From: Variovorax paradoxus
Lineage (GTDB): Bacteria > Pseudomonadota > Gammaproteobacteria > Burkholderiales > Burkholderiaceae_C
Direction: 5' to 3'
DNA: 64,000 nt
Assembly: GCF_022009635.1 (NCBI RefSeq)
Contig: NZ_CP091716.1
Span: 5,601,501 to 5,665,500 of the forward strand
The stretch's first letter is position 1, and every line of letters begins with the position of its first letter. The notes beneath the pieces are model-generated. The model made no database searches, was not told where the DNA came from, and was given only the letters and a program-made list of their open reading frames with translations. A program made the translations under genes and the position numbers. Shown here piece after piece: positions 1-7,664 of the stretch.

Positions 1-139
1 CGGTGTCGATCACGCTGACCGTGCTGTCCTTGAAATTGCCGACATAGGCCTTGGGACCGGCGGCGAGCGCGGGGCCGGCCGAGGCTGCCAGAGCCGCAAG
101 GACGACGAGGATGCGTGCGAAGCGCGGTATGACGATCAT
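1..139 (-). CDS. Beta-propeller (YVTN/YncE-type) repeat protein, N-terminal part, runs off window
   Basis: Only the first 46 codons are inside the window. They begin MIVIPRFARILVVLAALAA, a Sec-type signal peptide ending near ALAAG, followed by KAYVGNFKDSTVSVIDT, which matches the start of a YVTN-family beta-propeller blade. The protein is therefore probably exported. The ATG at 139 is supported by an AGGAGG ribosome site about 8 bases upstream. A candidate ECF-type promoter (205-230) faces this gene and mirrors the one in front of the divergent sigma-factor gene, so this gene is probably a target of that sigma factor. The exact function cannot be read from this fragment. Confidence 0.75.
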   Translation of the reverse strand, partial: MIVIPRFARILVVLAALAASAGPALAAGPKAYVGNFKDSTVSVIDT

Positions 140-204
140 GGTGAGAACCTCCTGGGCAAGAAGCGGCAAGAAATGAAAACGGGCAGAGAATCCGCAAGGG
201 GCAT

Positions 205-230
205 GACGCATGGCATGCCCCGCTTATTCC
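205..230 (-). promoter_or_regulatory. Candidate ECF sigma promoter for the beta-propeller gene
   Basis: Read on the minus strand: GGAAT(AA), then a 17-base spacer after GGAAT, then CGTCATGC. The same -35 and -10 strings with the same spacer occur on the plus strand at 252-277. The predicted start of transcription lies roughly 55 bases before the ATG at 139. The assignment to the adjacent ECF sigma factor is inferred from the duplicated motif and the general form of ECF promoters (GGAA-type -35, CGTC-type -10). Confidence 0.6.
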
Positions 231-251
231 AGCCCTGACGCAAAAAAAGCT

Positions 252-277
252 GGAATAAAGCGCCGGGCTGCCACGTC
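252..277 (+). promoter_or_regulatory. Candidate autoregulatory ECF sigma promoter
   Basis: GGAAT(AAA) at 252, a 17-base spacer, then CGTCATGC starting at 274. It lies just upstream of the TTG start at 297. It duplicates the minus-strand promoter at 205-230, and the two -35 regions form the 10-bp inverted repeat 224-233/249-258 with a 15-bp loop. Such autoregulation is usual for ECF sigma factors; the match to this particular factor is inferred. Confidence 0.6.
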
Positions 278-296
278 ATGCAGGAAGAAGGAGCCC

Positions 297-872
297 TTGA
301 GCCTGTCGACCGACCGCACACGCCAGTTCGAAGCCGCCGCGCTGCCGCATCTCGATGCGGCATGGAATCTCGCGCGCTGGCTGCTGCGCGACGACCAGCT
401 GGCCGACGACGCGGTGCAGGAGGCGTACCTGCGCGCGTTCCGGTTCTTCGACGGCTTGCGCGGCGAGAGCGCGCGGCCGTGGCTGCTGGGCATCGTGCGC
501 AACGCCTGCTACGACTGGATGCGGCAGAACCGGCAATTGGCCGACCAGGTGGAGTTCGACGAGCTGCGCGACAGCGAGGCGGCCTCGGCGCCCTCCTCGC
601 CCGAGGCGGGCGATCCGGCGCGGCAATGGGAGCGGCGGGTGCAGGGCGAGCGCGTCAATGCCGCCATCGACGCGCTGCCGCCGGTGTACCGCGAAGTGAT
701 CGTGCTGCGGGAGCTGGAAGAGATGCGCTACGAGGACATCGCGCGCATCGCGGGCGTGCCGCTGGGCACCGTCATGTCGCGGCTGTCGCGCGCGCGGGCG
801 ATGCTGCGCGAGAGCCTGCGCGACGAACGTCCCGGCGAAACGGGAGGAAGGGCACAGCATGTCAATGTCTGA
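297..872 (+). CDS. RNA polymerase ECF-type sigma factor (sigma-70 family)
   Basis: A 191-residue group IV sigma factor directing RNA polymerase to a small regulon. Region 2 is seen in AWNLARWLLRDDQLADDAVQEA and RPWLLGIVRNACYDW; region 4 with its helix-turn-helix in ALPPVYREVIVLRELEEM and GVPLGTVMSRLSRAR. I chose the TTG at 297, which follows the purine-rich AGGAAGAAGGAG at 282-293. An in-frame ATG at 210 would place the candidate promoter and the inverted repeat inside the coding region. The 3' end overlaps the anti-sigma gene by 14 bases, implying translational coupling. Sub-group and inducing signal are unknown. Confidence 0.88.
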   Translation: MSLSTDRTRQFEAAALPHLDAAWNLARWLLRDDQLADDAVQEAYLRAFRFFDGLRGESARPWLLGIVRNACYDWMRQNRQLADQVEFDELRDSEAASAPSSPEAGDPARQWERRVQGERVNAAIDALPPVYREVIVLRELEEMRYEDIARIAGVPLGTVMSRLSRARAMLRESLRDERPGETGGRAQHVNV

Positions 873-1545
873 CGAAGAACTGGGAACACTGATACGGCGC
901 CATGCCGCGCGGCACTCGCCGCCCGAAGGGCTGGCGGAGCGCATCGGGCGCGCGGTGCGTGCCGAGGCAGTGGTCGTGCCCGCGCCTGCCCCGGTGCCTC
1001 GGAGGCGCGGCGTGTGGCAGGGGCTGGCATGGTTCGGAACCGGCGCGGCGACGGCCTGGGGCCTGGCGCTGGTGCTGCTGGCAACGCCGGTGCCGCCCGT
1101 GGATGCGCTTGCCGAAGGCGTCACCGCGAACCATGTGCGCTCGCTGATGGCCTCGCACCTGGCCGACGTGGCGTCGTCCGACCAGCACACGGTGAAGCCG
1201 TGGTTCGCCGGCAAGCTGGACTTTTCGCCGCCGGTGGTCGACCTGGCCGCGGAGGGTTTTCCGCTGACGGGCGGGCGGCTCGACTACCTGGATGGCCGCA
1301 CGGTGGCGGCGCTGGTCTACCGCTCGGGGCCGCATGTCATCAACCTGTTCGTCTGGCCGGCCGCTTCGGACGCCAGCGTGCAGGCTGCGCCGGTGCTGTC
1401 GACGCGCCAGGGCTACCAGCTGGTGCATTGGACCCAGGGCGGCATGCAGGCCTGGGCGGTGTCGGACCTCAATGCGGCCGAGCTGCGGAACTTTGCGGGG
1501 CTGCTGCGCGAGCGCACCGCGTCTCCACCGCCGCCCGCCAGGTAG
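859..1545 (+). CDS. Membrane-anchored anti-sigma factor
   Basis: 228 residues: an N-terminal cytoplasmic helix region (EELGTLIRRHAARHSPPEGLAERIGRAV), one membrane segment at about residues 54-76 (GLAWFGTGAATAWGLALVLL), and an extracytoplasmic domain of about 150 residues. Position, overlap with the sigma gene and topology support an anti-sigma role that holds the sigma factor at the membrane until a periplasmic signal arrives. The zinc-binding HxxxCxxC motif of ZAS anti-sigma factors is absent, so release is probably not via that zinc site. ATG codons at 859 and 865 are both possible starts. Confidence 0.75.
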   Translation: MSMSDEELGTLIRRHAARHSPPEGLAERIGRAVRAEAVVVPAPAPVPRRRGVWQGLAWFGTGAATAWGLALVLLATPVPPVDALAEGVTANHVRSLMASHLADVASSDQHTVKPWFAGKLDFSPPVVDLAAEGFPLTGGRLDYLDGRTVAALVYRSGPHVINLFVWPAASDASVQAAPVLSTRQGYQLVHWTQGGMQAWAVSDLNAAELRNFAGLLRERTASPPPPAR

Positions 1546-1572
1546 CGGACCGCAGCGGCAGCAACAAGCAAC

Positions 1573-2826
1573 TCAGCAGGCGATGGCCGTCGCCTGCTGC
1601 CGCGCATCGGCGCGGGCGCTTGCAATCGCCCAGCCGAACACGCCCATGCCCGCCAGCGCGAGCAGCGCGCCGACCCAGCCGGTCGAGGTCCAGCCCAGGC
1701 CGGCCGCGATGGCCACGCCGCCGAGCCATGCGCCGAGCGCATTGGCCATGTTGAAGGCCGAGTGGTTGAGCGCGGCCGCCAGCGTCTGCGCGTCGCCGGC
1801 CACGTCCATCAGGCGGATCTGCAGCGCCGGGCCGATGGCCACGGTGGTGCCGATGAGGAACACGTTGATCGACGCGGTCACCATGTTGTGGGCCGCGAAG
1901 GTGAACATCGCGAGCACCAGCGCCGCGTAGACCAGCAGGCCGCCGATGGTGCGCATGAGCGACTTGTCGGCCAGCCGCGAGCCCACGAGGTTGCCCATGA
2001 CCATGCCCAGGCCGAACAACGCCAGCACGAAGGGCACGCCGCCCAGCGGCATGCCGGCCACCTCGATCAGCGTGGGCTTGATGTAGCTGAACACCGCGAA
2101 CATGCCGCCGAAGCCGATGGCGCCGATGCCCAGCGTGAACCACACCTGCTTGCGCTTGAGCGCGCCGAGTTCGCGCCATGGGCTGGCGCCTGCGGCAGGG
2201 GCCATGTCGGGGATGTCGCGGCGAAGCAGCGCGATGGCCACCAGCGCGATGACGCCGACGAAGACGAAGGCCGCGCGCCAGCCGAAGATCTGGCCCAGCC
2301 ACGCCGCGATGGGCACGCCGACCAGCGTGGCGCCGGTGAGCCCCAGCATGACGAGCCCCACGGCCCGCGCGCGGCGACCCGGCGGTGCGAGCGTGGCGGC
2401 CACCAGCGCGGCCACGCCGAAGTAGGTGCCGTGCGGCAGCCCGGCTGCAAAGCGCAGCAGGTTCAGCAGCAGGTAGTTGGGCGCGGCGGCGCTGGCGAAG
2501 TTGCCGGCCGCGAACACGGCCATGAGCGCGATCAGTAGGGCGCGGCGGCGCCAGCCGGCGGCAAGCACCGCGAGCACCGGCGCGCCGATGACCACGCCGA
2601 GCGCATAGGCGCTGATGACATGGCCGGCCTGGGGAATGCTCACGCCGATGTCCTTGGCGACTTCGGGCAGCAGGCCCATGATGACGAATTCACCCGTGCC
2701 GATGGCGAAGCCGCCGACGCCCAGCGCGAGCACCGCGCGCAGGAAGTTGGCGGGTTTGCCGGAAGGCAGGGAAAAGGAAGAAATGTCGGTAGCCGCGCTG
2801 TCCGGCGCGGGTGGGGAGGCGTTCAA
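1573..2826 (-). CDS. MFS transporter, DHA1 (AraJ/PbuE-like) drug or sugar efflux type
   Basis: 417 residues with about 12 hydrophobic segments. The GEFVIMGLLPEVA motif in the first segment and the following SIPQAGHVISAYALGVVIGAP are typical of the DHA1 12-TM efflux family (AraJ, PbuE, NepI). Between TM2 and TM3 the sequence is AAGWRRRALL, a degenerate form of MFS motif A. I chose the TTG at 2826, which has AGGAG seven bases upstream; an upstream in-frame extension to 3030 looks non-coding. It is convergent with the anti-sigma gene, with a 27-base gap. Substrate cannot be told from sequence. Confidence 0.8.
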   Translation of the reverse strand: MNASPPAPDSAATDISSFSLPSGKPANFLRAVLALGVGGFAIGTGEFVIMGLLPEVAKDIGVSIPQAGHVISAYALGVVIGAPVLAVLAAGWRRRALLIALMAVFAAGNFASAAAPNYLLLNLLRFAAGLPHGTYFGVAALVAATLAPPGRRARAVGLVMLGLTGATLVGVPIAAWLGQIFGWRAAFVFVGVIALVAIALLRRDIPDMAPAAGASPWRELGALKRKQVWFTLGIGAIGFGGMFAVFSYIKPTLIEVAGMPLGGVPFVLALFGLGMVMGNLVGSRLADKSLMRTIGGLLVYAALVLAMFTFAAHNMVTASINVFLIGTTVAIGPALQIRLMDVAGDAQTLAAALNHSAFNMANALGAWLGGVAIAAGLGWTSTGWVGALLALAGMGVFGWAIASARADARQQATAIAC

Positions 2827-2956
2827 GGCCAGGCTCCTGGGAGGTGCCCGGCGGCAGCGGGCAAAGCGCGATTTTAGGGTTAACCCTGAAATTACGCCGA
2901 TACGCAATTGCCGAAGGCCTTGTACTTGCAGGGCTGGACGGCCCTCGTGGAGGGGC

Positions 2957-3649
2957 TCAGATGGCCACCAACTGGCGCACGCCTTGCGCTTCCATGTCCT
3001 TGCCGAGGCCGCGCGCGATGATTTCGCCACGCTCCATCACGAGGTAGTCGTCGGCCAGTTCCTGGGCGAAGTCGTAATACTGTTCGCACAACACGATGGC
3101 CATGTCGCCGCGGTCGGCCAGCATGCGGATGACGCGGCCGATGTCCTTGATGATGCTGGGCTGGATGCCTTCGGTGGGCTCGTCGAGGATGAGCAGCCTG
3201 GGCTTGGGGGCCAGGGCGCGCGCGATGGCCAGCTGCTGCTGCTGACCGCCGGAGAGGTCGCCGCCTCGTCGGCTGATCATCTGCTTGAGCACGGGGAAGA
3301 GCTCGTACAGTTCCGGCGGAATGGGGGTGCTGCCGCTCTTGTAGGCCAGGCCCATGCGCAGGTTTTCTTCCACGGTGAGCCGGGCGAAGATCTCGCGGCC
3401 CTGGGGGACGAATCCGATGCCTGCCCTGGCCCTGTCGTAGGGGGTGGCCTTGTGGATGGGCTTGCCTTCGAGTTCGATGCTGCCGCTCTTGATGGGCACG
3501 AGGCCCATGAGCGACTTGAGCAGCGTGGTCTTGCCTACGCCGTTGCGGCCGAGCAGCACGGTGACTTTGCCCAGCTTGGCTTCGAAGCTCACGTCTCTGA
3601 GGATGTGGGAGCCGCCGTAGTACTGGTGGATGTTTTTGACTGTCAGCAT
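2957..3649 (-). CDS. urtE: Urea ABC transporter ATP-binding subunit UrtE
   Basis: 230-residue ATPase of the LivF/UrtE type. Walker A GRNGVGKTT at 34-42, signature LSGGQ at 132-136 and Walker B LLILDEP at 152-158 are intact. The conserved LLGRNGVGKTTLLKSLMG and LCEQYYDFA strings are typical of UrtE. With UrtD it energises high-affinity urea uptake through UrtB/UrtC. Last gene of the urtABCDE operon, separated from urtD by 195 bases that hold a large hairpin and a REP-like unit. No urease gene follows inside the window; the operon is followed downstream by the unrelated MFS gene. Confidence 0.93.
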   Translation of the reverse strand: MLTVKNIHQYYGGSHILRDVSFEAKLGKVTVLLGRNGVGKTTLLKSLMGLVPIKSGSIELEGKPIHKATPYDRARAGIGFVPQGREIFARLTVEENLRMGLAYKSGSTPIPPELYELFPVLKQMISRRGGDLSGGQQQQLAIARALAPKPRLLILDEPTEGIQPSIIKDIGRVIRMLADRGDMAIVLCEQYYDFAQELADDYLVMERGEIIARGLGKDMEAQGVRQLVAI

Positions 3650-3681
3650 TTTTTGGGCTCCTTCCTGGTTTCGTTTGGAGG

Positions 3682-3797
3682 GCGCCCGGTACGCGGCACG
3701 GCGCGGTCGGCCCGCCCACACCGCGCCGCATACCGGGCGCTTGTCGTGACGTGGATGCCGTCTGCCCTCACCCCAGCCCTCTCCCAGAGGGAGAGGG
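3682..3797. repeat. urtD-urtE junction: long hairpin plus REP-like unit
   Basis: Two structures fill most of this spacer. First, a 10-bp inverted repeat GCGCCCGGTA (3682-3691) / TACCGGGCGC (3731-3740), extended by further complementary bases inside. Second, a REP-like unit from 3764 (GCCCTCACCCCAGCCCTC...) ending in the hairpin CCCTCTCCC/GGGAGAGGG. The same family of unit occurs twice at the urtA-urtB junction (7541-7655). Such transcribed hairpins often stabilise or attenuate mRNA; that role is inferred here. Confidence 0.65.
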
Positions 3798-3844
3798 AGC
3801 AAGTCAGGGGATGCGCCATCGCTCCGACCGCGGCGACGGGAGCT

Positions 3845-4723
3845 TCAGCGACCAAGATAAACCTCGATCACGCGCTCGTCGGCCTGCACTTCATCGAGCG
3901 TGCCTTGAGCCAGCACGGAGCCGTCGCACAGCACGGTGACGATTTCCGAGATGGTGCGGATGAAGCTCATGTCGTGCTCCACCACCATCAGCGAATGCTT
4001 GCCTTTGAGCGTGAGGAACAGCTCGGCGGTGCGCGCGGTTTCCTCGTCGGTCATGCCGGCCACGGGCTCGTCGAGCAGCAGCAGCTTCGGGTCCTGCATC
4101 AGCAACATGCCGATTTCCAGCCACTGTTTCTGGCCGTGGCTCAGGTTACCGGCCAGGCGCGAGACGCTGTCGGCCAGGTGGATGGTCTCGAGCACCTCGG
4201 CCAGGCGGTCGCTCTGCGCCGAATCGAGCTTGAAGAGCATCGAGGCACGCACGCCTTTGTTGGTCTTGAGCGCCAGCTCGAGGTTCTCGAACACGGTCAG
4301 GTGCTCGAACACCGTCGGCTTCTGGAACTTGCGGCCGATGCCAAGCTGCGCGATGTCGGCCTCGCGGTGGCGCAGCAGGTCGATGGTGCTGCCGAAGAAC
4401 ACGGTGCCCGAATCGGGCCTCGTCTTGCCGGTGATGATGTCCATCATCGTCGTCTTGCCCGCGCCGTTGGGGCCGATGATGCAGCGCAGCTCGCCGGGCG
4501 CGATGTCCAGCGACAGCTTGTTGATGGCCTTGAAGCCGTCGAAGCTCACGCTCACGTCTTCCAGGTAGAGGATGCGACCGTGCGTGACGTCGACCTCTCC
4601 GGGCGTGACATGGCGGCCGAAGTCGGCTGCGCGGCCACCAGACTCGGTGCTGCCGCTGGCATAGGGGATTCCGCTGGCGCGGGCGACGCGCTCGGCGCCG
4701 GCTTCCATCAGGTCGGGCGTCAT
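3845..4723 (-). CDS. urtD: Urea ABC transporter ATP-binding subunit UrtD
   Basis: 292 residues. Walker A GPNGAGKTT at 84-92, signature LSHGQKQWLEIG, Walker B LLLLDEP followed by VAGMTDEE, and the VVEHDM switch histidine are all present, matching the LivG/UrtD branch. About 50 residues precede the ATPase core (EDVSVSFDGFKAINKL), longer than in many UrtD proteins; a later start is possible but the ATG at 4723 overlaps the urtC stop by 4 bases, the usual coupling in this operon. Works with UrtE to drive the UrtB/UrtC permease. Confidence 0.93.
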   Translation of the reverse strand: MTPDLMEAGAERVARASGIPYASGSTESGGRAADFGRHVTPGEVDVTHGRILYLEDVSVSFDGFKAINKLSLDIAPGELRCIIGPNGAGKTTMMDIITGKTRPDSGTVFFGSTIDLLRHREADIAQLGIGRKFQKPTVFEHLTVFENLELALKTNKGVRASMLFKLDSAQSDRLAEVLETIHLADSVSRLAGNLSHGQKQWLEIGMLLMQDPKLLLLDEPVAGMTDEETARTAELFLTLKGKHSLMVVEHDMSFIRTISEIVTVLCDGSVLAQGTLDEVQADERVIEVYLGR

Positions 4724-5937
4724 GCGCGTGCTCCCTTCGCGTCGACCGGCAACGACGCCAATGCGTCGGGCTCCACGCCCTGCTCCGTCGCCACGGCGCG
4801 CCGCGCCTCCTGCACCGCTTCAGCGGGCGCGGCCTTCTTCTCGCGCGACAACCACTTGCGCACCAGCCCCACGATGCCGTTCGGCAGGAACAGCGTGACG
4901 GCGATGAACAAGGCCCCCAGGAAGTACAGCCAGTATTCCGGATAGGCCACAGTGAGCCAGCTCTTCGCGCCGTTGACGATGAAGGCGCCGATGATCGGCC
5001 CGATCAGCGTGGCGCGCCCGCCCACCGCCGCCCAGATGGCGATCTCGATGGAGTTGGCCGCGCTCATCTCGCCCGGGTTGATGATGCCGACCTGCGGCAC
5101 GTAGAGCGCGCCGGCCACACCGCACATGACGGCGGAGATGACCCAGATCGTGAGCTTGTACGGCAGCGGGTTGTAGCCCGAGAACATCACGCGCGTTTCG
5201 GCATCGCGAATGGCCTGCAGCACGCGGCCGAACTTGCTGCCGATGAGCCACTTCGCGAACAGGAAGAAGCCCAGCAGCGTGGCGCCGGTGAGCGCGAAGA
5301 GCGTCATGCGCATTTCCTGCGTGGCGATCGGGATGCCCAGGATGCGCTTGAAGTCGGTAAAGCCGTTGTTGCCGCCGAAGCCCGTCTCGTTGCGGAAGAA
5401 CAGAAGCATGGCCGCGAAGGTCATGGCCTGCGTGATGATCGAGAAATACACGCCCTTGATGCGCGAGCGGAAGGCGAAGAAGCCGAACACGAAGGCGATG
5501 AGGCCCGGCACCGCGACGATCAATATCAGCGTGGCGATGAAGCTGTCGCTGAAGGTCCAGTGCCAGGGTAGCGTCTTCCAGTCGAGGAACACCATGAAGT
5601 CGGGCAGGTCGCTCTTGTAGTTGCCGTCGCGGCCGATCTGGCGCATGAGGTACATGCCCATCATGTAGCCGCCCAGCGCGAAGAACAGGCCATGGCCCAG
5701 CGACAGGATGCCGGTGTAGCCCCAGATCAGGTCCATGGCCAGCGCGCAGATGGCGTAGCACATGATCTTGCCGACCAGCGCCACCGCGTAGTCGCTCATG
5801 TGCAGCGGGCTGTCCACCGGCACCCACATGTTGAGAGCGGGCGCCACGGCGCACACCACGATGAGCGCGACGAAGAAGGCCGTCCAGCCCTTGCCGCTCA
5901 GCAGCGGCCCCTTGGTTGGCAACGTGACCTTGCTCAT
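4720..5937 (-). CDS. urtC: Urea ABC transporter permease UrtC
   Basis: 405 residues, about ten membrane segments, LivM-type. Diagnostic stretches are DLIWGYTGILSLGHGLFFALGG near the N-terminus and the EAA-like loop VLQAIRDAETRVMFSGYNP. It forms the transmembrane channel with UrtB. The start at 5937 overlaps the end of urtB by 4 bases and its end overlaps urtD by 4 bases, so urtB, urtC and urtD are probably translationally coupled. Confidence 0.94.
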   Translation of the reverse strand: MSKVTLPTKGPLLSGKGWTAFFVALIVVCAVAPALNMWVPVDSPLHMSDYAVALVGKIMCYAICALAMDLIWGYTGILSLGHGLFFALGGYMMGMYLMRQIGRDGNYKSDLPDFMVFLDWKTLPWHWTFSDSFIATLILIVAVPGLIAFVFGFFAFRSRIKGVYFSIITQAMTFAAMLLFFRNETGFGGNNGFTDFKRILGIPIATQEMRMTLFALTGATLLGFFLFAKWLIGSKFGRVLQAIRDAETRVMFSGYNPLPYKLTIWVISAVMCGVAGALYVPQVGIINPGEMSAANSIEIAIWAAVGGRATLIGPIIGAFIVNGAKSWLTVAYPEYWLYFLGALFIAVTLFLPNGIVGLVRKWLSREKKAAPAEAVQEARRAVATEQGVEPDALASLPVDAKGARA

Positions 5938-7520
5938 GCTTCCGCGCTCCGGCCCTTCATCGCGAAGATGCCCTGTGGTCTCTTCTGGATGAAGATGATG
6001 ATGAAAACGAGCACCGCGATCTTCGCGAGCACCGCGCCCGCCCAGCCTTCGATGAACTTGTTGAGAATGCCCAGCCCCAGCGCCGCGTACACGGTGCCCG
6101 CGAGCTGGCCGACGCCGCCCATCACGACCACCATGAAGCTGTCGACGATGTAGCTCTGGCCCAGGTCGGGGCCGACGTTGCCGATCTGGCTCAGGGCGCA
6201 GCCTGCGAGACCGGCAATGCCCGAGCCGAGCGCGAAGGCGTAGGTGTCGATGCGCGCGGTGTTCACGCCCATGCAGGAGGCGATCGGCCGGTTCTGCGTG
6301 ACGCCGCGCACGAACAGGCCCAGGCGCGTGCGGCCGATGAGCCAGCCCATGGCCAGCAGCACCAGCGCCGCGAAGATGATGATGCAGATGCGGTTCCACG
6401 GCAGCGTGACGTTGCTCAGCATGGTGAAGCCGCCGCTCATCCATCCGGGGTTCTCGACGCCGACGTTCTGCGCGCCGAACAGCGAGCGCACCAGCTGCTG
6501 CAGCATCAGGCTGATGCCCCAGGTGGCCAGCAGCGTCTCGAGCGGACGGCCGTAGAGGAAGCGGATCACGCCGCGCTCCAGCACCGCGCCCACGAGCGCC
6601 GATGCCATGAACGACACGGGAATCGCGGCGACCAGATACCAACCGAAGGCCGCCTCGGGCATGTACTTCTGGAAGATGCCCTGCATCACGTAGGTGGCGT
6701 AGGCGCCGATCATCATCAGCTCGCCGTGCGCCATGTTGATCACGCCCATCAGCCCGTAGGTGATGGCCAGGCCCAGCGCGGCCAGCAGCAGCACCGAGCC
6801 CAGGCTGACGCCGCTGAACACGGCGTTGATGCGGTCGCCCCAGACCAGCGCGCCGTCGATGCTGGCAATGGACGTGACGATGGCGGCCTTGACGTCGGCA
6901 TCGGTCTCGTCGGCCAGGCGCTGGTTGAGCAGCAGCTTGGTGTCGGGGTTTCGGTTGTTGCCCAGCTCCTTGGCGGCAGCCAGGCGCTTGGCCTTGTCGG
7001 CGCTGCCCAGCATGCTGGCGGCGCGCACCAGTTCGAGCTGGGCCTTGATCTTCGGGTTGGTCTCGGCGGCCAGCGCCTTCTCGACCATGGGAATGCGCGA
7101 TTCGTCGGGCTCCTTGAAGAGCGCCTGCGCGGCCTCGGCGCGCACCGCGTCGTCCTTGCTCGAGAGCTTGAGCGCGGCCTGCGCGGCGTCGAGCGCGCCG
7201 CGCATGAGGTTGTTGTTGACGACGTCTTCCGCTGTGTCGGGCACCTTCAGCTCGGCGCCGGTGACCGGGTCGTAGCCCTTGTCGTCCTTCATCACGAAGA
7301 CCTTGTCTTCGGTGTACTTGACCGCGTCGTCGGACATGGCCTGGATGAAGGCGGCGGTCTTGTCGTCGGCCGTGAGCACGGCCTTGTTGAGCGCGGCGAT
7401 GCGGGCTTCGGAGTCGCCGGAGGCGATGGCCCGGGCTTCGTCGGCGGTCAGCGCGTGGGCGGCCGATGCCATGAGGAGCATGGCGGCGAGTGCGCTGTGG
7501 AGGGTTCGTCGAAGCATCAT
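5934..7520 (-). CDS. urtB: Urea ABC transporter permease UrtB
   Basis: 528 residues. A signal peptide (MLRRTLHSALAAMLLMASAAHA) is followed by an extracytoplasmic helical repeat-like domain of about 210 residues, then a LivH-type permease from about residue 235 (GVSLGSVLLLAALGLAITYGLMGVINMAHGELMM). The long N-terminal domain is characteristic of UrtB and absent from LivH. ATG at 7520 or 7517 are equally plausible; reading further upstream would run through the repeat block 7541-7655. The neighbouring gene urtA lies 144 bases upstream. Confidence 0.94.
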   Translation of the reverse strand: MMLRRTLHSALAAMLLMASAAHALTADEARAIASGDSEARIAALNKAVLTADDKTAAFIQAMSDDAVKYTEDKVFVMKDDKGYDPVTGAELKVPDTAEDVVNNNLMRGALDAAQAALKLSSKDDAVRAEAAQALFKEPDESRIPMVEKALAAETNPKIKAQLELVRAASMLGSADKAKRLAAAKELGNNRNPDTKLLLNQRLADETDADVKAAIVTSIASIDGALVWGDRINAVFSGVSLGSVLLLAALGLAITYGLMGVINMAHGELMMIGAYATYVMQGIFQKYMPEAAFGWYLVAAIPVSFMASALVGAVLERGVIRFLYGRPLETLLATWGISLMLQQLVRSLFGAQNVGVENPGWMSGGFTMLSNVTLPWNRICIIIFAALVLLAMGWLIGRTRLGLFVRGVTQNRPIASCMGVNTARIDTYAFALGSGIAGLAGCALSQIGNVGPDLGQSYIVDSFMVVVMGGVGQLAGTVYAALGLGILNKFIEGWAGAVLAKIAVLVFIIIFIQKRPQGIFAMKGRSAEA

Positions 7521-7540
7521 GAAACTGGAAGTTGGGTTGG

Positions 7541-7655
7541 CTCCCTCCCCTTCCGGGGGAGGGTTGGGGTGGGGGCACGCGGCGCCTGAACAAGCGCGGT
7601 GCTCGAATCGACCGCCGTCAGCCCCCACCCCTGCCCTCCCCCGGCGGGGGAGGGA
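7541..7655. repeat. Paired inverted REP-like units (BIME-like) at the urtA-urtB junction
   Basis: Two G/C-rich units face each other. The first (7541-7576) holds the hairpin CCCTCCCC/GGGGAGGG followed by TTGGGGTGGGGGC; the second (7621-7655) begins GCCCCCACCCCTGCCC and ends in CCCTCCCCC/GGGGGAGGG. A spacer of about 45 bases separates them. A related single unit lies at 3764-3797. They sit between the highly expressed binding-protein gene and the permease genes, where such hairpins commonly block 3' exonucleases. Confidence 0.65.
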
Positions 7656-7664
7656 GAAACACAC

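Noticed and set aside
2615..4945. Very long open frame on the plus strand opposite the urt genes and the MFS gene
   Set aside because: High-GC shadow frame: its sequence is His/Gln/Ala/Val-rich and it crosses several genuine genes and their spacers.
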